Source: Burkholderiales bacterium (GTDB taxonomy: Bacteria > Actinomycetota > Thermoleophilia > Gaiellales > Gaiellaceae). Taken from it: a stretch of 11,587 bases of DNA. Below are positions 5,782-10,885 of the stretch, piece after piece. The position numbers and the translations under genes were made by a program. The notes beneath the pieces were generated by a model, which was given only the letters and a program-made list of their open reading frames with translations, was not told the DNA's origin and searched no databases. Within the stretch, counting starts at the first letter, position 1. Every line of letters begins with the position of its first letter. The stretch is from NCBI GenBank assembly GCA_025935595.1, contig JAICUZ010000055.1, positions 1 through 11,587 of the forward strand. Direction: 5' to 3'.

Positions 5782-6561
5782 ATGCGGATCGTGACTCTCG
5801 GCGACCTCCTGCTCGACGTCGTCGTGCGACTCGACACCGAGCTCGTGTCCGGCGACGACCAGCCGGCCCGCACGAGCGCGGGCCCCGGCGGCCAAGCGGC
5901 GAACGTCGCTGCCTGGGCGGCGGCGCTCGGCGCCGACGCGACCTTCGTCGGCCGGGTCGGCACCGACGTCGCCGGTGAGCTCGTGCTGCGCGAGTTGACG
6001 CAGCGCGGCGTGACGCATCGAGGCCCGGTCGCGGGACGCACCGGCGTCGTGGTGTCGATCGCCGCCGCAGACGATCGGACGATGGCATCCGATCGCGGCA
6101 CGGCGCCCGAGCTCGCTCCGCACGATCTCGAAGCGGCGTGGTTCGATTGCGACGTGCTTCACATCTCCGGGTACTCCTTGCTCCGCGAGCCGATCGCATC
6201 GGCTGCCGGTGCCGCCGCGAGCCATGCGCGTGCGCGCGGTGCCACCATCTCACTCGACGTGTCGGCCTGGACGCTCGTCGACGATCCGTTCCGCAGTCGC
6301 ATGGCGGCGCTCGCGCCCGAGCTCGTCTTCGCCACCGAGCGCGAGCAGGAAGCGGTTGGTTCGCTCGAGACGCGCTGGGTGCTGAAGCGCGGCGCGCGCG
6401 GGTTGAGCGTCGACGGCGTCGACTACCCGGCGGTGGACGTCGACGTCGTCGACGCGACCGGCGCAGGGGATGCGCTGGCCGCCGGCTTCCTCGTCGGCGG
6501 GCCTGAGCTCGGGGCCGCGACCGCCGCACGGTGTTGCGTCCAGATGGGAGCGATGCCGTGA
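5782..6561 (+). CDS. psuK: PfkB-family kinase, probable pseudouridine kinase PsuK
   Basis: The 259-residue protein has the ribokinase/PfkB signatures: GDLLLDVVV near the N terminus (7-15), GPGGQAANVAAWAAALGA (34-51, PfkB signature 1) and VDATGAGDALAAGF (223-236, PfkB signature 2) with D230 as the likely catalytic base and the GAG anion hole. The substrate is inferred from context: its TGA overlaps the GTG of psuG by four bases. PsuK phosphorylates pseudouridine to pseudouridine 5'-phosphate, the substrate of PsuG. It is shorter than the roughly 300-310 residues usual in the family; the loss seems to lie in the middle and in the ATP-site loops, while both signatures are intact. ATG 5782 fits the leaderless -10 at 5770-5775. 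If not acting on pseudouridine it would still be a nucleoside or sugar kinase. Confidence 0.82.
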   Translation: MRIVTLGDLLLDVVVRLDTELVSGDDQPARTSAGPGGQAANVAAWAAALGADATFVGRVGTDVAGELVLRELTQRGVTHRGPVAGRTGVVVSIAAADDRTMASDRGTAPELAPHDLEAAWFDCDVLHISGYSLLREPIASAAGAAASHARARGATISLDVSAWTLVDDPFRSRMAALAPELVFATEREQEAVGSLETRWVLKRGARGLSVDGVDYPAVDVDVVDATGAGDALAAGFLVGGPELGAATAARCCVQMGAMP

Positions 6562-7418
6562 TCCGCGTGTCAGACGAAGTTCGCGACGCGAGCTCGGTGG
6601 TGGCGCTCGAGACAACGCTCGTCGCACACGGGTTCCCGCCGGGCGAAGGCGTCGAGGTGGGCCTCGCGTCGGAGGCCGCCGTGCGGCAGGGCGGCGCGGT
6701 GCCCGCGACGATCGGCGTCCTCGACGGCGAGATCGTCGTCGGTCTCACGGCCGAGGAGCTCGGGCGCTTCGGGGCCGACGCCAGGAAGCTCGGGCCGCGC
6801 GACATCGCGGCTGCGGTCACGCAACGTGCGGTCGGCGCGACCACCGTCGGCGGCACGCTCGCGGTGTGCCGTGCCGCCGGGATCACGGTGATGGCGACGG
6901 GCGGGCTCGGCGGAGTGCACCGCGGCTGGCCGACGCCGCCCGACGTCTCGGCCGACCTGCAGGCGCTCGCATCGACGCAGGTGCTCGTCGTCTCCTCCGG
7001 CGTGAAGTCGCTGCTCGACGTCCCCGCCACGACCGAGCTGCTGGAGACGCTCGGCGTGCCGGTCCTCGGCTACCGGACGGACGACCTACCGCTGTTCTAT
7101 GCAGCGCACGGCGGGCCGCCGGTGTCGGCGCGGGTCGAGAGCGCAGACGAAGCAGCGGCAATCGCTCGCGCACACTGGAAGATCGGCGGCGGTGGGTTGC
7201 TCGTCGGCCGCCCACCCGACGACAGTCTCGACGACGCCGAGCCGCTGATCGAGCGGGCGCTCGCCGAGGCCGCGGCGCTGGGTGTGCGCGGCCAGGCGGT
7301 GACGCCGTTCGTCCTCGCCTATCTGCACCGCGAGAGCGGCGGCCGAACGCTCGCCGCGAACCGTGACCTGATCGTCGGCAACGCGCGGCTCGCGGGCGCG
7401 GTGGCCGTGTCGCTTTAG
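6558..7418 (+). CDS. psuG: Pseudouridine-5'-phosphate glycosidase PsuG
   Basis: PsuG reversibly splits the C-C glycosidic bond of pseudouridine 5'-phosphate to give uracil and ribose 5-phosphate. The 286-residue product matches the family along its length: VALETTLVAHGFP (15-27), VPATIGVLDGEIVVGL (48-63), RKLGPRD (76-82), ATTVGGTLAVC (94-104), ATGGLGGVHRG (113-123), SADLQALA (131-138), GVKSLLD (148-154), GYRTDDLPLFY (171-181), AVTPFVLAYL (247-256) and LAANRDLIVGNARLA (265-279). By analogy with the E. coli enzyme, E18, K77, D133, K150 (the Schiff-base lysine) and N268 are the likely active-site and metal residues. GTG 6558 overlaps the psuK stop as GTGA and has GGGAG (6546-6550) seven bases upstream, so translation is coupled. 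The stop is three bases from the stop of the convergent aminopeptidase. Confidence 0.95.
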   Translation: MIRVSDEVRDASSVVALETTLVAHGFPPGEGVEVGLASEAAVRQGGAVPATIGVLDGEIVVGLTAEELGRFGADARKLGPRDIAAAVTQRAVGATTVGGTLAVCRAAGITVMATGGLGGVHRGWPTPPDVSADLQALASTQVLVVSSGVKSLLDVPATTELLETLGVPVLGYRTDDLPLFYAAHGGPPVSARVESADEAAAIARAHWKIGGGGLLVGRPPDDSLDDAEPLIERALAEAAALGVRGQAVTPFVLAYLHRESGGRTLAANRDLIVGNARLAGAVAVSL

Positions 7419-7430
7419 GTGTCAGACACC
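7418..7430. repeat. 13-base palindrome GGTGTCAGACACC at convergent gene ends
   Basis: GGTGTC and GACACC flank a single central A. It begins at the last base of the psuG stop codon and contains the aminopeptidase stop: on the minus strand GGT GTC TGA encodes the last Gly-Val and stop. The two genes have only three bases between them, so this is the only structure available for ending or separating the transcripts. Function unknown. Confidence 0.55.
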
Positions 7431-8537
7431 CAGCCAGCGTCCGGCTTCCTGCACGAGCCGGCCGTCGGCGTACATGCGTCCGCCCGTCCGCAGGTCCTTG
7501 ACGATGTCCCAGTGGATCGAGCTCTCGTTCGTTCCGCCGATGAACGTGTACGACCTGCCGAGCGCGAGGTGGATCGTCCCGTTGATCTTCTCGTCGAAGC
7601 CGACGTTCTTCATGAACCGCTGAATGCCCGGGTTGCAGCCGATGCCGAGCTCGCCCAGCCGACGCGCACCGTCGTCGGTATCGAGCGTCTGGATCAGGAA
7701 CTCCTCGTTCACGCGCGCGGACGCGTCGACGACGCGCCCGTCCGAGAAGGCGAGCCGCACTCCTTCCACCTCAGTACCGAAGTACACGGCCGGGAACTCG
7801 CCGAACTCGATCACGCCGTTCGCCGAGTCCTCGAGCGGCGAGTAGAAGACCTCCCCGCCCGGCATGTTCACGTGGCCGTCGTCCACCGACCCGATGCGCC
7901 CGGTGAGCGACATCGTCAAGTCTGTGCCCTCCGCTTCGATGCGCACCTCGTCGGCGGCGTCGAACAGGTCCGCGATGCGCCGCATGCGCTCACCCTCCGC
8001 GTCCCAGTCGAGCAGGACCGCGCTGAAGATGAACTCCTCGTACTCGGCGAACGTCATGGCCGCTTCCTCGGCGAGCGCCTGGGTCGGCCACTCGCCGATC
8101 ACCCACGGGATCTCGAGCGACATCGTCCGCTCGCGGAGCGGGACGAGCATCTGCTCGATCGCCGTCTGCCGCTCGTCCGGCAGGTCGGAGCCCTCGCGCG
8201 CGTCCTCCGGCGAGTAGATCGAGATGACACCGTCGATCGTCTCCCAGATGTGCCGCTGGATCGGCGACGGCTCGCGCAGGAGCTCGAGAGGCGCCTCGCG
8301 CGCGAACGGCCCGCCGGTCTGCTCGAACGTCAGCTGCAGGATCGGGTAGGCGCCCTTGCGAGCGATCTGCTCGACGACTGCCTCGATCAGGGGCCGGCCG
8401 AGATGGTTTCCGCGCACGGCCACCTGCCACCCGGCCCGGACGTCCAGCGACCGCTCGACGAGCAGCCTCGCGTACTCGTCGATCCGAGGGTCGCGCCGCA
8501 ACAGGGGGGTTCTACCCGGCGGGACGACCGCCGACAA
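7422..8537 (-). CDS. M29-family metallo-aminopeptidase (AmpS/thermophilic type)
   Basis: M29 aminopeptidases remove N-terminal residues from peptides in the cytoplasm using two metal ions. The 371-residue product has the N-terminal pattern DPRIDEYARLLVERSLDV (16-33) and the metal ligands in family order: E229 (GGEVFYSP), E296 (LGELGIGCN), H323 (TIHLALGRSY) with Y330, and H342 plus D344 (SSIHWDIV). Length is a little below the usual 400 or so. The start is TTG 8537: GAAGG (8543-8547) lies five bases upstream, and the gap to the GYD gene is only 13 bases, so it is probably the last gene of a four-gene unit. Starting further inside, near residue 13, is possible because homologues often begin close to the DPR motif. 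The opposite strand is open over nearly the same span, but only this frame gives a recognisable protein. Confidence 0.93.
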   Translation of the reverse strand: MSAVVPPGRTPLLRRDPRIDEYARLLVERSLDVRAGWQVAVRGNHLGRPLIEAVVEQIARKGAYPILQLTFEQTGGPFAREAPLELLREPSPIQRHIWETIDGVISIYSPEDAREGSDLPDERQTAIEQMLVPLRERTMSLEIPWVIGEWPTQALAEEAAMTFAEYEEFIFSAVLLDWDAEGERMRRIADLFDAADEVRIEAEGTDLTMSLTGRIGSVDDGHVNMPGGEVFYSPLEDSANGVIEFGEFPAVYFGTEVEGVRLAFSDGRVVDASARVNEEFLIQTLDTDDGARRLGELGIGCNPGIQRFMKNVGFDEKINGTIHLALGRSYTFIGGTNESSIHWDIVKDLRTGGRMYADGRLVQEAGRWLGV

Positions 8538-8550
8538 TAGGACCTTCGGA

Positions 8551-8835
8551 CTACTCGAGCGCGCGGAGGAACTCTTCGACGTCGAGCGCGGGCAGCGTCT
8601 CGATGCGCGTCGAGCCCCGTGCGCCGAGCGCGACCGACACCTTCGCCACGGTGGCGACGTCGGGGGCCTCGACCACGTTGACGAAGTCGAACTCGCCGAG
8701 AGTCGCCCACTGGTGCAGCACCTTGCACCCGAGCTCGGCGATGTCCTCGTTCACCTGGCGGAGGCGCTCAGGATTCGACTTGAGGGTCTGGACGCCCTGC
8801 TGCGTCAGCGTCGACAGGAGGATGAAGAGCGGCAT
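8551..8835 (-). CDS. GYD-domain small protein
   Basis: The 94-residue protein begins MPLFILLSTLTQQGVQTLK and contains NPERLRQVNEDIAELG (21-36), LGEFDFVNVVEAPD (46-59, the GYD/GEYD-like core) and ARGSTRIETLPAL (72-84). This is the GYD family (alpha/beta ferredoxin-like small proteins), named after its conserved Gly-Tyr-Asp motif, here Gly-Glu-Phe-Asp. Members are thought to be oligomeric, and no enzymatic role is established to my knowledge. The start ATG 8835 is where the family begins and lies inside the 3' end of the upstream membrane-protein gene (68-base overlap). It is followed 13 bases later by the aminopeptidase. TAAGGT lies nine bases before the ATG and could be a weak internal -10 or, through AAGG, a poor ribosome-binding site. 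Confidence 0.88.
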   Translation of the reverse strand: MPLFILLSTLTQQGVQTLKSNPERLRQVNEDIAELGCKVLHQWATLGEFDFVNVVEAPDVATVAKVSVALGARGSTRIETLPALDVEEFLRALE

Positions 8836-9472
8836 CCGGCGCGGACCTTACTGCACGGGCCGCCTGGTCGACGTAGAGAAGCGCACCGCCGAGAAAGAGC
8901 AGCGGGCTGAGCACGAGATCGGAGAGGAAGACCGCGGCGCGCTGGCCGTTGTCGCCCTGCGTGTGGAGGAGCGCGCTCAGCGTGTTGGCGGCGATCCCCA
9001 CGACGACGACGAGCGCGGCGATCGAGCCGAGCGCGTGCACGTAGTCGCCCGTTCCGAGCCGGCGGCCGCGGACGAGTGCGTCGCGGAACCTGAGCCGTTC
9101 GACCATCGCCGCCGGAACCGCGAGGCCGATGAACGCGAGCCACGCGAGCGCCGGTAGGACGTAGAGGAACCGAAGTGCCGGGAACGGCAGCCAGATGAGG
9201 ACGGCGAGGCCCGTCGCGGTGATCGTCGGCGGCGCGTCGAGGACAACGCGGCATGCCCACACGTATGCGGCGACGAACAGCGGCAGCGTCGCCCAGAACA
9301 CGATCATCTGCACGGGAGCGGTCTGGCGGACGCTCAGCTGGTCAGCGATCGCCAGGGGTAGCCCGAGCGGCAGCACGCGCCAGAAGCTGTTGCCGTAGGC
9401 GCGGATCGTCTCGGCGACGAGCTGGCCGACGGTGCGTGACTCGGGCGGCAGCGGCGGCGGGAGCTCACGCAC
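8768..9472 (-). CDS. Polytopic membrane protein (GDPD membrane-domain/YciC-like)
   Basis: The 234-residue product has about five to six hydrophobic segments (near 32-46, 56-78, 87-105, 107-125, 148-167 and 182-201). Its N terminus, RTVGQLVAETIRAYGNSFWRVLPL (13-36), and the LLYVDQAARA segment (198-207) after the last helix resemble the membrane domain found in glycerophosphodiester phosphodiesterase-associated and YciC-type proteins ('lsvGeil..af.lyr..f' and 'LLYyDlR'). This is similarity of style only and no activity can be assigned. GTG 9472 overlaps the nucleosidase gene by eight bases; the C-terminal tail (about 208-234) is read in a different frame from the overlapping GYD gene and may be poorly constrained. 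Another start cannot be excluded, but this one keeps the family-like N terminus whole. Confidence 0.72.
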   Translation of the reverse strand: MRELPPPLPPESRTVGQLVAETIRAYGNSFWRVLPLGLPLAIADQLSVRQTAPVQMIVFWATLPLFVAAYVWACRVVLDAPPTITATGLAVLIWLPFPALRFLYVLPALAWLAFIGLAVPAAMVERLRFRDALVRGRRLGTGDYVHALGSIAALVVVVGIAANTLSALLHTQGDNGQRAAVFLSDLVLSPLLFLGGALLYVDQAARAVRSAPDAALHPPVDADAAGRPDPQVES

Positions 9473-9998
9473 GTTCGAACTCCTCGACGAGCCGGGGAAT
9501 CGCCTCGGCCAGCGCGGCTCGTGCAGCCGCGACCTGCCACTTCCCGCGGTCGGGCTCGCCGACGGCATTCGAGACGACCCGCACCTCGACGGCCGGAACA
9601 TGCGCGAGCGCCGCCGCACGCAGCACCGCATACCCCTCCATCGCCTCGACCTCGCAGTCCGTCCCGCCGCCGACGCGCGCCGAGGTGCCGATCGGCGCCA
9701 CGGCTGCGTCCGGGAGTGCGCGTCGTGCGGCCGCCACGAGCCGCTCGTCCGCGGGCACGCGGACTTCGATCCAACGCGGGTCGTCGGCGTCGCAGTAGAC
9801 GGCTTCGCTGCCGATCGTGAACCGGGGCCGGTCGAAGGTGCGCGCACCGGCGAGGCCGACGTGGAGCACGGCTGTAGGACGTGCCTCCGCGATCGCAGCG
9901 GCGCTCCGGGCGGCTGCTTCCACCGGCCCGACGCCGCAGACGACGCCCGCAAGCGCACCCATCAGCTCCTCCGGTGTGGCCGCGACGACGAGGATCAC
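9465..9998 (-). CDS. Nucleoside phosphorylase-fold hydrolase, futalosine hydrolase (MqnB)-like
   Basis: The 177-residue product starts VILVVAATPEEL, then CGVGPVEAA (21-29), VLHVGLAGA (44-52), a CEVEAMEGYAVLRAA segment (115-129) and EVRVVSNAVGEPDRGKW (138-154). These are the elements of the PNP/UDP family: the 5' phosphate or water site, the VExMEG purine/ribose site, and the final catalytic region. In methylthioadenosine nucleosidases that region reads SD; here it is S143-N144, as I recall for futalosine hydrolases, which cleave futalosine in the alternative menaquinone pathway. The protein is short for the family (about 200-230), with loss between the first strand and CGVGP. GTG 9998 is the only start that fits the N-terminal strand. 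It heads the minus-strand unit that includes the membrane, GYD and aminopeptidase genes; no other menaquinone gene is visible. Family confidence is high, substrate moderate. Confidence 0.78.
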   Translation of the reverse strand: MILVVAATPEELMGALAGVVCGVGPVEAAARSAAAIAEARPTAVLHVGLAGARTFDRPRFTIGSEAVYCDADDPRWIEVRVPADERLVAAARRALPDAAVAPIGTSARVGGGTDCEVEAMEGYAVLRAAALAHVPAVEVRVVSNAVGEPDRGKWQVAAARAALAEAIPRLVEEFERA

Positions 9999-10017
9999 GG
10001 CGCCACGGTATATCTGG

Positions 10018-10041
10018 CACGAGGCACCTCGTGAGGCACCT
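10018..10041. repeat. Overlapping direct and inverted repeats in the nucleosidase/Hcp intergenic region
   Basis: GAGGCACCT occurs twice with a 12-base period (10021-10029 and 10033-10041). Overlapping it, CACGAG (10018-10023) and CTCGTG (10028-10033) form a perfect 6-bp hairpin with loop GCAC. The block adjoins the only A/T-rich patch of the 151-base divergent gap (TATATC, 10009-10014). It could be an operator controlling either gene. The rest of the gap (10042-10135) shows nothing I can name. Confidence 0.45.
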
Positions 10042-10135
10042 GGAACTGGATCCGCGCGTGCTGACGAAGTTCCCTCGTCCGGCGGATCGCGGTCGACACC
10101 GTCGCTCCCGACCACACCGCTGAAGCAGGACGACG

Positions 10136-10143
10136 AAAGGGGG
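10136..10143 (+). promoter_or_regulatory. Strong Shine-Dalgarno sequence for the Hcp-like gene
   Basis: AAAGGGGG lies six bases before ATG 10150. It is one of the few strong ribosome-binding sites in the window and fixes the start codon. It implies a leadered mRNA, unlike the other divergent genes here. No TANNNT hexamer is obvious between 10042 and 10135, so the leader may exceed 100 bases. Confidence 0.75.
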
Positions 10144-10149
10144 AACCTG

Positions 10150-10875
10150 ATGAAGAAGGCAGCGCTTGCGCTGCTCGCCGTGGCTGCGCTCGGGACAGTC
10201 GCGGCAGCGATCGCGTGGGCGGCGGCCGGGGACTCGGCCGTCATCAACGCGTGCGTGGCGAAAGGCAGTGGCCTGGTACGGATCCCCGGCGCCGGCGGCT
10301 GCCGGGCGAACGAGACCGGCCTGGACTGGAACGCGCAGGGCCCGGCCGGCCCGGCAGGGCCGCAAGGGCCGGCAGGACCCGCCGGCTCGGCGACTCCGGA
10401 ACCGAACACACGCGACGTCGCGTTCATGCACGTCGACGGCGGCTCGATCGGCACGGTCGAGGGAGAGGCGACGGAGAAGGGCCACGAGAAGTGGATCACG
10501 CTCTCCGGGTACGACGGCGACGCGACGGCGCCCACGGCAACCGGCGCCGGCGGCGGCGCCGGTGCGGGCAAGGTGCAGCTCAAGCCGATCGTCGTCACGA
10601 AACCGATCGACAAGTCGACGCCGAAGCTGTTCCAGGCGCTCGTCACCGGCACGCGCCTGCCGACCGTGCAGATCGACTTCCTCCGTCCCGACGGCGTGGG
10701 CGGCGAGGAGGTGTTCTACTCGGTGAAGCTCGAGCAGGTCATCGTCACCGACGTCCACCAGTCGGATGCCGGCACGTCGAGCGGGCGCCCACTCGAGCAG
10801 GTCTCGCTCGACTTCCAGAAGATCGAGATCACGTACGGCGGGAGCACCGCCTCCGGCGGCGGCCCGGCCGGCTGA
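10150..10875 (+). CDS. Exported Hcp-like protein with collagen-like linker
   Basis: The 241-residue protein has four parts. Residues 1-26 are a Sec-type signal peptide (MKKAALALLAVAALG, then an Ala-rich end). Residues 28-61 hold INACVAKGSGLVRI and CRANETGLDWN, a short Cys-containing exported module (C35, C51) common before collagen-like repeats. Residues 64-81 are six G-X-Y triplets (GPA/GPQ/GSA). Residues about 90-229 match the Hcp fold of type VI secretion tubes: VDGGSIGTVEGEATEKGHEKW (95-115), VVTKPIDKSTPKLFQALVTG (148-167), VFYSVKLEQVIVTDV (188-202) and EQVSLDFQKIEITY (216-229). Classical Hcp is cytosolic, about 160-170 residues, and has no signal peptide; here export seems to be by Sec, so a tube-forming role in a type VI system is doubtful. 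No other secretion gene lies in the window. The stop is seven bases from clpB, convergent. Likely location is outside the membrane or at the surface. Confidence 0.83.
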   Translation: MKKAALALLAVAALGTVAAAIAWAAAGDSAVINACVAKGSGLVRIPGAGGCRANETGLDWNAQGPAGPAGPQGPAGPAGSATPEPNTRDVAFMHVDGGSIGTVEGEATEKGHEKWITLSGYDGDATAPTATGAGGGAGAGKVQLKPIVVTKPIDKSTPKLFQALVTGTRLPTVQIDFLRPDGVGGEEVFYSVKLEQVIVTDVHQSDAGTSSGRPLEQVSLDFQKIEITYGGSTASGGGPAG

Positions 10876-10885
10876 GCCCTGCTCA
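10873..10885. repeat. Palindrome joining two convergent stop codons
   Basis: TGAGC (10873-10877), CCT, GCTCA (10881-10885) form a 5-bp inverted repeat. Its ends are the TGA of the Hcp-like gene and, on the other strand, the TGA of clpB. It directly abuts the larger palindrome at 10886-10913. Confidence 0.5.

Noticed and set aside
5774..7030. Minus-strand frame antisense to psuK and psuG
   Set aside because: Ser/Arg/Pro-rich with no motif; both plus-strand genes are well recognised.
7419..8540. Plus-strand open frame of about 373 codons mirroring the aminopeptidase
   Set aside because: It is almost the same span as the minus-strand gene but has no family motif. The minus frame has all M29 metal ligands in order. 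Mirror frames are common at this GC content.
8768..8835. Possible frameshift joining the membrane protein and GYD gene
   Set aside because: The GYD protein starts exactly at its family N terminus with its own ATG, and the membrane protein already has its last helix before the overlap, so a simple gene overlap explains it.
10042..10071. GGAACT followed by GAAGTT as a possible extracytoplasmic-function sigma promoter for the Hcp-like gene
   Set aside because: The -10 half does not match a CGTT/GTC-type element at the usual 16-17 base spacing; too weak to list.
9999..10758. Minus-strand frames extending upstream from the nucleosidase and antisense to the Hcp-like gene
   Set aside because: Translations upstream of GTG 9998 are complementary to the Hcp-like coding region and show no domain; the nucleosidase fold begins at VILVVAATPEE.
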